From positions 224,642 to 288,641 of the forward strand of contig NZ_NFVA01000001.1 of NCBI RefSeq assembly GCF_002264395.1: a DNA stretch of 64,000 nucleotides, written 5' to 3'. Of the stretch, positions 17,360-26,387 are shown one piece after another. Both the position numbers and the translations under genes were made by a program. Position 1 is the stretch's first letter; every line of letters begins with the position of its first letter. Source of the stretch: Paenibacillus sp. VTT E-133291. Lineage in GTDB: Bacteria > Bacillota > Bacilli > Paenibacillales > Paenibacillaceae. The notes below the pieces were generated by a model, which saw nothing but the letters and a program-made list of their open reading frames with translations, searched no databases and was not told where the DNA came from.

Positions 17360-19138
17360 CTAATTGGGCAGCTCCTTCTTCAAGCTAATCGTAACCGTAG
17401 TGCCTTGACCCGGAGTGCTGGAGATGCTTAGCCCATATTGAGGACCGTATTCCAGCTTAATCCGTTCGTCCACATTTCGCAGGCCATATCCGCTCTGGAA
17501 CAGCACATCTTCCTTGGCTTGGCTAAGTGTCGCGCCGTTGGCAAAGCCGACTCCGTCATCTGCCACTGTAAAGCGAATCTCATCCTCCAGCAACTCGCCT
17601 TTGATCCAAATCCGGCCCATGCCACGTTTCTCACTGATACCATGTTTGATCGCATTTTCTGCGATAGGCTGAAGAATCAGCTTCAGAATGCGGACTTTGC
17701 GCAGCGATTCCTCAATATCGTATTCAATCTCGAATTTATTCGGAAAACGCATTTGCTCGACAGTCACAAAACTTTCCACTAGGCGAATTTCTTCGTCGAC
17801 AGTGACGAATTTGTCGCCTTTATGCAGGCTAATCCGAAAAAAGGTCGCCAGAGAAGAAATTAGCCGCTCAATGTCGGGCTGCTTCTTTAGCCGGGCAATC
17901 CAGGCGATCGCATCCAGTGTGTTGTAGAGGAAATGAGGATTGATCTGCGATTGCAGCGCAGTCAGCTCGGCTTTGCGTTGCTTCTCTTTCTCTTCATCCT
18001 TTTCCAGCATTAATTGGCTGATCCGTTCTACCATCTGATAGTAGCTGTTCTCTAGCTGGAAAATCTCATCGACCTGTGCCCGCTGCTCATAGACAGCAGC
18101 TAAGTCTTTTTTGCCAAACAGACTCAGCTTCTTCTTCAAATTCAGTAGTGGACGGGTGATTTTGGCCGCCAGATAAAAGGAAAGAATCAGTAGGACAATG
18201 AAGGTAACACTGGCGAAAAGAAGGGCATTTCGGTTACCCTTGGCAATTCCCTCCAGCAATTTGTGGCTAGAAATCACACTGGTGAACTCCCAGCTAACGC
18301 CAAGCGTCTCCAACCTAGGATTCAAAGGATAAGTAGCAATGATGTAGGAGTTACCGTTATCTGACCAGGTGCGATAGCCTTCCTTCTGACCCGGATGAAG
18401 GGGGGCGTTCTCCTCCAAAAAATTGCCCAAGAGCCGCTTGTCGGGGTGAGATATAATCCGGTCGCTGGAAGTCAGGAAGGAGTAGCCAATGCCAGTGAAA
18501 CTGGAGGAATAAAGATCAGCCAAGGCGGATTCTCTGACATAGATGATGACAACCCCGATATTTTGCCCCGTATTGAAGTTCCGGAATTGCTGTCCGAAAG
18601 GAATATAGGCATTGCCGTCACCATCCCGTTTGATCTCACCGACAACAGGCATGCTGCTCTCCTGTATCCGTTTAATAAATAAGGCTTCGGGAACCTCAAG
18701 CATCTGCTCCTTGGACTGATAAGAATAAAGCATATTGTCATTTGTGCTTATAATCACATTGCCCACGAGAGCATTCTGGGTCAGCATGCCGTCGATGATA
18801 GCTCCGATCCGTGATTCCTTGTCTGTTACCGGCAGGGAATCGTTATTAATGATCTGGTAAATATCACTGTTCACTAGAAAGCGCAGAAACAACATCTGAA
18901 TATCATCGACCATCAACTCCACACTGAGACCAATTTGGCGCTGAGTCTGGACGACATGGCGGTACAGATCCTTTTGAAGATAGGTATAGGAATAGAAGTT
19001 GAAAATAACAAGCATCAGCACCAGATGCAGTGACAATCCCACTAACAGAACAACAACAATCCGACTTTTGATCTTGAACCTCCGCATCAAAGAATTAATC
19101 CGGTTGGCCATCGTTAGCTTAACCATAGGTTTTTGCAT
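17360..19138 (-). CDS. YesM-type sensor histidine kinase
   Basis: A 592-residue membrane sensor. One helix lies near residues 27-50 and a second near 305-325, enclosing a large extracellular dCache-like sensor. A HAMP domain follows, then the LytS/YesM-type kinase with phosphoacceptor INPHFLYNTLD (His402), the N box LQPIAENAIKHG and the G boxes DDGVGFANG and GYGLRNVDERI. It would autophosphorylate on sensing an extracellular glycan cue or a loaded binding protein, then activate the response regulator encoded just upstream. Its 5' end overlaps that gene by 20 nt if the first Met is used; Met5 or Met10 are alternatives, as no clear ribosome site decides. Confidence 0.9.
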   Translation of the reverse strand: MQKPMVKLTMANRINSLMRRFKIKSRIVVVLLVGLSLHLVLMLVIFNFYSYTYLQKDLYRHVVQTQRQIGLSVELMVDDIQMLFLRFLVNSDIYQIINNDSLPVTDKESRIGAIIDGMLTQNALVGNVIISTNDNMLYSYQSKEQMLEVPEALFIKRIQESSMPVVGEIKRDGDGNAYIPFGQQFRNFNTGQNIGVVIIYVRESALADLYSSSFTGIGYSFLTSSDRIISHPDKRLLGNFLEENAPLHPGQKEGYRTWSDNGNSYIIATYPLNPRLETLGVSWEFTSVISSHKLLEGIAKGNRNALLFASVTFIVLLILSFYLAAKITRPLLNLKKKLSLFGKKDLAAVYEQRAQVDEIFQLENSYYQMVERISQLMLEKDEEKEKQRKAELTALQSQINPHFLYNTLDAIAWIARLKKQPDIERLISSLATFFRISLHKGDKFVTVDEEIRLVESFVTVEQMRFPNKFEIEYDIEESLRKVRILKLILQPIAENAIKHGISEKRGMGRIWIKGELLEDEIRFTVADDGVGFANGATLSQAKEDVLFQSGYGLRNVDERIKLEYGPQYGLSISSTPGQGTTVTISLKKELPN

Positions 19139-20360
19139 ATTCGCTCGGTGGGATGCCCGTCATCTTTTTGAAAATCTGGCTAAAGTATTTGGAGTCAGTG
19201 AAACCAACCTGATTGCCCACCTCATAGACCCGGTACATCGGATTGCGCAGCATACGTTTGGCTTCTTCAATCCGATATTCCGTCAGACATTCATAGAAAG
19301 TCTTGTTCAAATCTTTGCGGAATAGATGCATTAAATGGGTTGGACTGACGAACACCGCAGCAGCAACCATCTCCACGGTAATGTTCCCAGCATAATGCTC
19401 CCGGATAAAAGCGAGGGCGTCTCTGATTTCACGCCGGCATCGAGCTCCGGCCTCTTCTTCAGCGTACAACACGCGTTCAATACCAGACAATGCACGCTGC
19501 GCAGCAAGCCAAGCCTGTTTGTATGAATCTACGATTCCGTTCCATTCTTGAGTTGGTTTGCCGATGCCTACGCTAAGAGCCTGGCCGAAGTGCTGCTGGC
19601 TCCATTCCGATAGCTGCTTACCTAATCTGCGGGCAGAATCACCGGCAAGCTCAGGTTCATCGGTTCGGAGAATCATAACCCACTCCAGATGACTATCGCG
19701 GAATAGACAGAGCTGTTCAAAAGAATACGCTTCCAGAATAACCGCTGCTTCATCCACCAACGCTTTGCCTACATCAGTTCCTTGAAGACCATTATCAGCA
19801 GGGAAGGCTATGGACAGCGGCAGCATAGCTTTTCCTGGTTCCAATTGCAGCTCCAGCAGCTTTATTTTGCTGGTAATGAATTCCTCACTATGCAGCTGGC
19901 CATGCAGTAAATCCTGCCAGAATTGTTTGGATATCGCGGCAATTTCCTCATTAAGCTGCGAATATCGCTTGGAGAGTTGCTTTTTCCCCAGGATTTCATC
20001 ACCAACGCTTCTTACTGTATCTGCGAGTTCTTCTATGTTAATGGGCTTCAGCAAATAGGTGGAGGCACCATAACGTAATGCAGCCTGCGCATATTGAAAT
20101 TCGTCATAACCGCTAAGTACGACAATGCCTACGAGCATGTCCTGCTCCCGTATTTTCTCGATGAGTTCAAGACCATTCATATAGGGCATACGGATATCGG
20201 TAATAATCACATCCGGGCGGTGTTGTAGTGCAAGCTCCAAACCCTCCTCACCATTGCTGGCTTCTCCTATGATCTCAACGTTGTATTCTGCCCAGTCTAT
20301 GGTTTGAGTGATGCCCATACGGACGAGATATTCATCATCTACTATAAGCGCTTTCAACAT
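19119..20360 (-). CDS. YesN-type response regulator with AraC DNA-binding domain
   Basis: A 413-residue protein starting at ATG 20360, preceded by GAGGTGAGG; an upstream in-frame Met would add 17 residues but has no such site. The receiver domain has the acid pocket Asp8/Asp9, phosphoacceptor Asp55 (IITDIRMP) and Lys105 (YLLKP). A middle linker domain follows. The last 100 residues hold two helix-turn-helix motifs of the AraC type, ending GFTDSKYFSQIFKKMTGIPPSEY. It is the natural candidate to bind the repeated CAAACSATTTCRCAG boxes and activate the locus. Its start codons overlap a cre-like TTGAAAGCGCTTATA, which may be coincidence. Confidence 0.9.
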   Translation of the reverse strand: MLKALIVDDEYLVRMGITQTIDWAEYNVEIIGEASNGEEGLELALQHRPDVIITDIRMPYMNGLELIEKIREQDMLVGIVVLSGYDEFQYAQAALRYGASTYLLKPINIEELADTVRSVGDEILGKKQLSKRYSQLNEEIAAISKQFWQDLLHGQLHSEEFITSKIKLLELQLEPGKAMLPLSIAFPADNGLQGTDVGKALVDEAAVILEAYSFEQLCLFRDSHLEWVMILRTDEPELAGDSARRLGKQLSEWSQQHFGQALSVGIGKPTQEWNGIVDSYKQAWLAAQRALSGIERVLYAEEEAGARCRREIRDALAFIREHYAGNITVEMVAAAVFVSPTHLMHLFRKDLNKTFYECLTEYRIEEAKRMLRNPMYRVYEVGNQVGFTDSKYFSQIFKKMTGIPPSEYAKTYG

Positions 20361-20456
20361 TGGCCTCACCTCGAAGTAGTTTCTAATATGTCTTACAGCC
20401 ATTATAAACATGAAACCTCTTTTAGAGGAGCGATAATTTCTTAGTTGTCAGGATCA

Positions 20457-20624
20457 CAAACGATTTCGCAGTATGTTCCCCGGTGGCTTTGTACAACGAT
20501 AACCTCATAGCGGATGTTCTAAATATTTCAACAGCTTAACAAACCGTTTCATAGGATTCCATCCTAACTTTTGCAAAATGTACTGTGATAGACTTTAACC
20601 GTAAAAGAGCGGTAAGCGCTTTTA
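20457..20624 (+). promoter_or_regulatory. Regulon promoter D: two boxes, extended -10 and cre-like site
   Basis: Two copies of the box lie between the divergent regulator and GH42-like genes: D1 CAAACGATTTCGCAG (20457-20471) and D2 CAAACCGTTTCATAG (20540-20554). D2 has the standard spacing to an extended -10, TGATAGACT (hexamer 20589-20594, 49 bp). D1 lies 83 bp upstream of D2, close to eight helical turns, and has no good -10 at the standard distance. A cre-like GGTAAGCGCTTTTA is at 20611-20624. Apart from these elements the 20361-20670 gap holds the regulator leader only. Confidence 0.65.
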
Positions 20625-20670
20625 TAAATACATGACATCGAAATTGAACGCTGTAGGAGGAGTACCCTTG

Positions 20671-22845
20671 ATGCAAAATTCATTTATTCCATTCGGGTTT
20701 CAATATTACCGTTCCCCGACCCCATTCCGGGATCAATGGGAAAAAGACCTGAGCAATATTGCCGGGCAGGGCTTCAATTGTGTGAAATATTGGGTGCAGT
20801 GGCGCGCCAGCGTGTCTAAAGAAGGGATCTACGAGTTCGATTATATTCAGGAGCTGATGGATATTGCTCAACGGAACGGCTTAAAGGTCATTTTGAACGT
20901 GATTTTCGATGTGGCGCCAGCCTGGTTTTATAAAAAATATCCTGATTCCAAAATGATCACAGCAGACGGTTCCGTACTGGAACCAAGGTCAATTAACTGC
21001 CGCCAGATTGGCGGAGCTCCTGGACCTTGTTATCACCATGCAGCTGCAGCCACGGAGAAGGCGAAATTTCTGTCGGAAACAGTGAAGACATTCAAAGATC
21101 ATCCTGCACTCTGGGTGTGGGATTTATGGAATGAGCCTGAGCTGACGACAGGGATTAAGCGCAAGTTGTCATTTGACAACCAGGTATGTTATTGCGGGCA
21201 CTCCGTGCTGGCATTCCAAGAATGGCTGAAAAATAAATATATTACTCTGGAAGCTCTGAACGAATCATGGCAGCGGACTTACGGAAACTGGGAGGAAGTA
21301 GAGGCACCGCGTGGGCAAGGCGTATTCAATGATTTGGTGGACTGGCGGCTATTCATGTCCGGTACTTTAACAGATGAGCTGCGGAGCCGGGTAGATACTG
21401 TGAAGTCACTAGATCTGCTGCATCCTGTTATGGCACATACTGTGCCAGCTCCTATCTTCAATATGATTACAGCAGGATCAGACGACTTTAAGCTGGCTGA
21501 GCCCTGTGACCTGACAGGCAATAGCCTAGGGTCCTCAGCTTGGTCGGCTGATCTACTGATCTCTGCCGCCAAAGGCAAACCGATCATCAACTCAGAGATT
21601 CATGCGCTGCCTGGCAATACGGCGATGAAACCGCACCAGCCGGAGCTGCGAGAAATGAAGGGGCATATTCTGACCCCGCTCGCCCGTGGCATCACGGGAT
21701 ATCTGTTCTGGCAGTATAGACCGGAGATATTAGGACAGGAGGCTCCGGCTTGGGGCAGTGTGTATTTGGACGGCAGTCCAACCCCATGGTACAAGGATAT
21801 GGCCCAACTAAATAAGCTTGTGCAAGACAATAAGCAAGAGCTTTTACAGGCAAAACGGCGTGGGGACGGGATTGCTATTCTATTCAGCCCGCAGAACCAA
21901 ATCGCAAACTTTGCTGCCCATGATCATTTGGACACCTATAACGATTCCCTGCAAGGTGTCCATAAACTGCTACATGATCTTAATTATAAAGTGGAATTTC
22001 TGCATGAGTCGGATGTTACGGAACAGACATTGGACCAATACCGCTGCCTGTGGATGCCTTATCCACTGTATCTGAACCGTAAACTGTGTAACCTCCTGCG
22101 TGAGTGGGTTGAAAAGGGAGGCATATTGATTTCGGAATGCTCCTTCGGAGCGCTTCAGGCAGAGAATGGCTGTCACAGCTATACAGTTCCCGGTTACGGA
22201 TTTGATGAAGTCTTTGGGGTTCGGGAGACTTGGATTCATTCTGCCGAGAATCTGGATCATAGCTATCATCAGGTAGCATTCGAATCACGGACGGCGATCC
22301 CACTCCTTAATGTAATGGAGCACAGCAAGGAAGGGGAAGCAGCCGAAGATGATAAGGCACACGGCTCCTATTACAAATCAGATATTTCGCTGCAAAGTCA
22401 TGTGAAGGTCCTAGCCGAATTTGCCGAGGACAACATGCCTGTGTTGACGGCCGCCGCTTATGGCAATGGGCGTGCTGTGTGGTTCGGTACCTTGCTTGCG
22501 GCTGCCTACTGGCAGGATGGACATACCGGAACGCTCCAGTTGGTGCGCGATCTTTTACAGCAGGAATTGAAGCTACAGCCGAATGTGCATGTAAGCGGCG
22601 GTGTCCGCGTCGACCTTTCCGAGTGGGAAGTTGCAGAAGACAGAGGTGCGTTCCTCTATGTGCATAATGAAGGGAACATGTTGGCAGAAGCCAAAGTTAC
22701 GCTGCCTGCCAATTATACTTCAGCAGAGCCATGGTTTGACGATGGGAACGCCACAATCCAGCCAATAAATCCGTCTGAACCTTCACCAACTCAACTGTCT
22801 ATACGGGTAGAAGCTGGAGATGTTCAAGTATTTCGATTATCTTAG
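20671..22845 (+). CDS. GH42-like beta-galactosidase family glycosidase
   Basis: About 724 residues. TAGGAGGAG at 20655-20662 directs ATG 20671 (or the adjacent TTG 20668); the longer ORF from 20632 contains the ribosome site and is rejected. The N-terminal TIM barrel shows DLWNEPEL with acid/base Glu155 and INSEIHAL with likely nucleophile Glu309, then a flavodoxin-like middle domain (GIAILFSPQNQ, LLREWVEKGGILISECSFG) typical of the trimerisation domain of GH42, and a small C-terminal beta domain. There is no signal peptide. The usual substrate is terminal beta-galactose, but GH42 relatives also act on other pyranosides, so specificity is open. It starts the operon that continues with GH92. 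Confidence 0.8.
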   Translation: MQNSFIPFGFQYYRSPTPFRDQWEKDLSNIAGQGFNCVKYWVQWRASVSKEGIYEFDYIQELMDIAQRNGLKVILNVIFDVAPAWFYKKYPDSKMITADGSVLEPRSINCRQIGGAPGPCYHHAAAATEKAKFLSETVKTFKDHPALWVWDLWNEPELTTGIKRKLSFDNQVCYCGHSVLAFQEWLKNKYITLEALNESWQRTYGNWEEVEAPRGQGVFNDLVDWRLFMSGTLTDELRSRVDTVKSLDLLHPVMAHTVPAPIFNMITAGSDDFKLAEPCDLTGNSLGSSAWSADLLISAAKGKPIINSEIHALPGNTAMKPHQPELREMKGHILTPLARGITGYLFWQYRPEILGQEAPAWGSVYLDGSPTPWYKDMAQLNKLVQDNKQELLQAKRRGDGIAILFSPQNQIANFAAHDHLDTYNDSLQGVHKLLHDLNYKVEFLHESDVTEQTLDQYRCLWMPYPLYLNRKLCNLLREWVEKGGILISECSFGALQAENGCHSYTVPGYGFDEVFGVRETWIHSAENLDHSYHQVAFESRTAIPLLNVMEHSKEGEAAEDDKAHGSYYKSDISLQSHVKVLAEFAEDNMPVLTAAAYGNGRAVWFGTLLAAAYWQDGHTGTLQLVRDLLQQELKLQPNVHVSGGVRVDLSEWEVAEDRGAFLYVHNEGNMLAEAKVTLPANYTSAEPWFDDGNATIQPINPSEPSPTQLSIRVEAGDVQVFRLS

Positions 22846-22908
22846 CCGGCAGCAGTTAAGATCGAAGATTATAGAGCTGGTGTAAGCCAGCCAAAGGAGT
22901 GTATCCAT

Positions 22909-25074
22909 TTGGGTTTGTTAGATTATGTTAATCCATTACAGGGGACTAAGTCGGATTTCCGCTACTCACACGGTAATACGCTGCCGCTTACAGCGATGCC
23001 ATTTGGCATGGCGGCTTGGAGCCCGCAAACCCATGAAGCAGGGGGGACCTGGTTCTTCCATCCGCACCATCGCCACCTGGAGGGTATACGACTAACTCAC
23101 CAGCCCAGTCCTTGGATCGGAGATTATGGACATCTTACACTGTTGCCGCAGACTGGACCGTTATTGCTCAGTCCTGGTTCGCGATCTTCTTCCTTTAAAC
23201 CGGAAGAGATGCAAGTGTCCCCACACTACTTCGGAGTGACTCTTCAGCGATATCGTACCCGACTGGAGCTGACCCCTACAGAGCGCTGTGCGGTGATTAG
23301 AATTACATACGCTAAGGGACAGCAGAACAGGCTCATAATAACACCGCTAAAAGGCGAGTCTCAACTCACCTTTCAACCGGAGAAACGCAGGATCATCGGC
23401 TTTACAAGGGGGCATACCGCCGGGGTACCCGATAATTTCGCGATGTATTTCGTCTTCCAATTCGACACAGACATTCTCATGGAGGATTCGGGAATCTTTG
23501 ACGGGGAGTACCAACCTTTAGGGACGTATGAAGGAACCGGCGATAAGCTGGGCGCATACGTAGAATTAAACATACCGGAATCCGGTGTAATAGAAGTGAA
23601 ATGCGGCACTTCCTTTATTAGTGGGGAGCAAGCGCAATTGAATCTCGATCGGGAGGTTGGTGGGCACAGCTTCGGAGAGATCTTGAGCAAAGCAGAGGCA
23701 GGCTGGGAAGAACGGCTGAGCCGTATCGTAGTCGAAAGCGCGGATGAAGAGAACCTCCGTACCTTTTACAGCTGTATGTACCGGATCTGCCTGTTTCCTA
23801 GAACATGGCATGAATATAACGAGCAGGACGAGCAAATTCATTACAGTCCTTTTAACGGCAGCATTTGCCGGGGTCCAATGTATTCAGATATCGGACTGTG
23901 GGATGTATACCGGACTAGCTTCCCGTTATACAGTATCCTGTTTCCATCCTTGCTCGGTGAGATCATGCAGGCTTGGACATTAGCTTACGGTGAAAGCGGC
24001 TGGCTGCCAAAGTGGCTGTCACCAGGCGAACGCAGTGCCATGCCCGGCACTCTGATCGATGCGTCAGCTGCGGATGCCGTAGTTAAGGGCATCGGCGGCT
24101 TCGACGTAGAGCTACTATATGAAGGTTTGCTGAAGCATGCAGATCGTCCGGCTACAGACGAGAAGCTGGGTAGACGAGGGCTTGAATTGTATTTGCAGCA
24201 CGGTTATCTGCCACATGATCGTTTCCATGAAAGTGTAAGTAACACGCTGGATTATGTATACGGAGATTTCTGTATTGCTCAGGTTGCCAAAGCACTTGGC
24301 AAAATGGATGACTATGAGCGTTTTATGGCCCGGGCCCAGAATTATAAGCTGCTATTTGATCCGACGGTTGGGTTTATGAGAGGTCGCAACGAGGACGGTA
24401 CTTGGCAGGAGGAATTTGATCCCCTAACATGGGGTGATCCGTTCTGTGAAGGTGGGGCTTGGCAAGGGAGCTGGGCAGTTCCCCATGACTTCCCGGGATT
24501 ATCCAGTCTGATGGGTGGCGAGGAAGCTTTTGTTCAGCGTCTGGACCAGTTAATGGCCGAGGAACCGATATTCAAAGTGGGTTCTTATGGCTTGGAAATT
24601 CATGAAATGTCAGAAATGGCCGCGGCCGATCTGGGGCAGTTTGCCATCAGCAATCAGCCCAGCTTCCATATACCTTATATTTTCGCCCGACTCGGGGCGT
24701 TGTCCAAAACACAGTACTGGGTTCGCAAAACCATGGCTAAACTGTTCAACAGTGGAATGGATGGGTTACCCGGTGACGAGGATAATGGCAGTATGGGTGC
24801 TTGGTATATTTGGAGCGCCATCGGCCTGTATCCGTTAAGTCCCGGAATTCCGGAATATGTGCTCGGAAGTCCCCTCTTTGATAAAGTAACGATCCAGCTT
24901 GAAAATGGGCGGCAATGGGTCATTGAAGCGGAAAACAACAGCTCCGCCAATGTATACAGTAAATCGATTCACTGGAACAATGCGCTTTGGAATCACCATT
25001 CTTTGCCTCATGAAGATATTATGAAAGGCGGCGTCCTGAGCTTCAGTATGTTTTCGGGGTTAGCCCCAACATAA
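22909..25074 (+). CDS. GH92 alpha-mannosidase
   Basis: A 721-residue protein starting at TTG 22909 after AAAGGAG; no signal peptide is seen, so it is cytoplasmic. The N-terminal beta domain has PFGMAAWSPQT and GIRLTHQPSPWIGDYG. The (alpha/alpha)6 domain carries the family signature GDEDNGSMGAWYIWSAIGLYPLSPG near the C-terminus and the earlier SDIGLWDVYRTSFPL. GH92 enzymes are calcium-dependent exo-alpha-mannosidases that invert configuration. Together with the beta-mannosidase of the same regulon it points to a mannose-containing glycan. It lies 63 bp behind the GH42-like gene in the same operon. Confidence 0.85.
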   Translation: MGLLDYVNPLQGTKSDFRYSHGNTLPLTAMPFGMAAWSPQTHEAGGTWFFHPHHRHLEGIRLTHQPSPWIGDYGHLTLLPQTGPLLLSPGSRSSSFKPEEMQVSPHYFGVTLQRYRTRLELTPTERCAVIRITYAKGQQNRLIITPLKGESQLTFQPEKRRIIGFTRGHTAGVPDNFAMYFVFQFDTDILMEDSGIFDGEYQPLGTYEGTGDKLGAYVELNIPESGVIEVKCGTSFISGEQAQLNLDREVGGHSFGEILSKAEAGWEERLSRIVVESADEENLRTFYSCMYRICLFPRTWHEYNEQDEQIHYSPFNGSICRGPMYSDIGLWDVYRTSFPLYSILFPSLLGEIMQAWTLAYGESGWLPKWLSPGERSAMPGTLIDASAADAVVKGIGGFDVELLYEGLLKHADRPATDEKLGRRGLELYLQHGYLPHDRFHESVSNTLDYVYGDFCIAQVAKALGKMDDYERFMARAQNYKLLFDPTVGFMRGRNEDGTWQEEFDPLTWGDPFCEGGAWQGSWAVPHDFPGLSSLMGGEEAFVQRLDQLMAEEPIFKVGSYGLEIHEMSEMAAADLGQFAISNQPSFHIPYIFARLGALSKTQYWVRKTMAKLFNSGMDGLPGDEDNGSMGAWYIWSAIGLYPLSPGIPEYVLGSPLFDKVTIQLENGRQWVIEAENNSSANVYSKSIHWNNALWNHHSLPHEDIMKGGVLSFSMFSGLAPT

Positions 25075-25086
25075 GAGCAATGCTAA

Positions 25087-25114
25087 GCAGTCCGGAACAT
25101 TCCGGGCTGTTTTT
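25087..25114 (+). terminator. Rho-independent terminator
   Basis: CAGTCCGGAA (25088-25097) pairs with TTCCGGGCTG (25100-25109), one G:T pair, followed by TTTTT. It closes the GH42-GH92 operon. Confidence 0.8.
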
Positions 25115-25163
25115 ATATTTATAGATGGAGCATCTTGCTCTTTTTAGGCAAATGGTGAAATGG

Positions 25164-25240
25164 CAAACCATTTCGCAGCATTCCCGCCTGTTTTTTCAAA
25201 GGTAACATGTCTAAGATCGAAGAGAATGAAAGCGCTTAAT
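25164..25240 (+). promoter_or_regulatory. Regulon promoter E with cre-like site
   Basis: Box CAAACCATTTCGCAG (25164-25178), TAAGAT -10 (25212-25217, 48 bp from box start) and cre-like TGAAAGCGCTTAAT (25227-25240, one mismatch). It drives the foldase and the large surface protein, tying the extracellular enzyme to the same control as the intracellular ones. Confidence 0.65.
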
Positions 25241-25267
25241 ATGAGTGCGGAGAGGAGGAATCAACTT

Positions 25268-26362
25268 ATGACTTTAAGACTTCATTCCAAAAGAAATCGA
25301 CTTATCACTATTCTGTTCGCAATGATTGCTGGAAGCCTGCTGCTGATTGGCGCGATGAATGTGCAGGCTCCACAACAAGTAGAAGAACCACTTCTGACCC
25401 TTAACGGACAGGAGGTCACTGCAGCGGAGTTCAACTGGCATCTTCAAATGAATCGGGCACTGACTGCTGATTACTTCAAACAGACCTACGATGCCGACTA
25501 CTCAGAGAAATTCTGGTCTACCGACTATACCGGCGAAAAACCAATCCACAGGTGGATAAAAGAATCCCAGACGCAGCTACTGACGAAGCGGATGGAGTTG
25601 CAGCTTGCTCAAGAAGCAGGAGTGGTATCGGATATCAGCTTTGAAGGTTTTCTAAAAGGAATGGGGCGTGAGAATCAACGGCGGAGTCAGGCGGTAGCGA
25701 ATAAAGAAGTGGTGTATGGTCCTCTTCATCTGGAAGCGCAGGCCTATTACAGTTATTACATGAGCGACCTTGAGGATGCCACGATTGAGGCAATGCGCAG
25801 CAACGGAGGTATCGTGATTTCAGATGAACAGGTAAGGCTGGAATATGAAGCAAATCTAGCTGCTAAATATTCTCGGCCGGGAGCTATACGTCTTGAATGG
25901 GCGTCACTTCCTTTTGGTCCGGAAACAGAATACAAGGATCAGCAGGAGGCCTTGGAGAAAATGGAATTGCTCAGGGCAGCAGTAATAGCAGCAGAAATAA
26001 GATCAGACACTGGCATCCATCAGCAGGCAAAAGAGCTGGGTATAAACCTGGGCGAAGTCAAAATAACAAGTGCTTCACGACGAACAGCAGCTCTGGAAAA
26101 TCCTAAGGCATTGCTTGCTGCAGATCAGCTTGCACCGGGACAGATTAGTGGCTTGTTTGCTGAAAATGGGGCCATTCATCTACTTTACTGTCTATCGGTA
26201 GAGGATGCAGGAGTTGAACCTTTCAATCAAGTGAAGGATGCCATCACACTTCATTTGGCGCAGCAAAAATTTAGATCCATGGTGGACGATCAGTTAGGCA
26301 AAGCTGTCGCAGAATGGAATTACCCGATGGCCGAAAGACTCGCAAACCAAGCCAATCAATAA
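25268..26362 (+). CDS. Membrane-anchored SurA/PrsA-like peptidyl-prolyl isomerase
   Basis: About 364 residues from ATG 25268, eight nt after GGAGAGGAGGAA. The longer ORF from 25160 contains promoter E and is rejected. A single hydrophobic segment near residues 12-32 (LITILFAMIAGSLLLIGAM) is an uncleaved anchor, since no lipobox Cys follows. The extracellular part has a SurA-type N-terminal segment (LLTLNGQEVTAAEFNWHLQMN) and a parvulin-like domain with AADQLAPGQISGLFAENGAIHLLYC. It should help fold secreted proteins on the outer face of the membrane. It lies 25 bp upstream of the 1643-residue surface protein, its obvious client. Confidence 0.7.
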   Translation: MTLRLHSKRNRLITILFAMIAGSLLLIGAMNVQAPQQVEEPLLTLNGQEVTAAEFNWHLQMNRALTADYFKQTYDADYSEKFWSTDYTGEKPIHRWIKESQTQLLTKRMELQLAQEAGVVSDISFEGFLKGMGRENQRRSQAVANKEVVYGPLHLEAQAYYSYYMSDLEDATIEAMRSNGGIVISDEQVRLEYEANLAAKYSRPGAIRLEWASLPFGPETEYKDQQEALEKMELLRAAVIAAEIRSDTGIHQQAKELGINLGEVKITSASRRTAALENPKALLAADQLAPGQISGLFAENGAIHLLYCLSVEDAGVEPFNQVKDAITLHLAQQKFRSMVDDQLGKAVAEWNYPMAERLANQANQ

Positions 26363-26387
26363 ATATTCAAGGGGGAATCCTACAACA

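Noticed and set aside
25160..25267. N-terminal extension of the foldase ORF
   Set aside because: It contains the box and -10 of promoter E; ATG 25268 has the ribosome site and the membrane anchor follows it.
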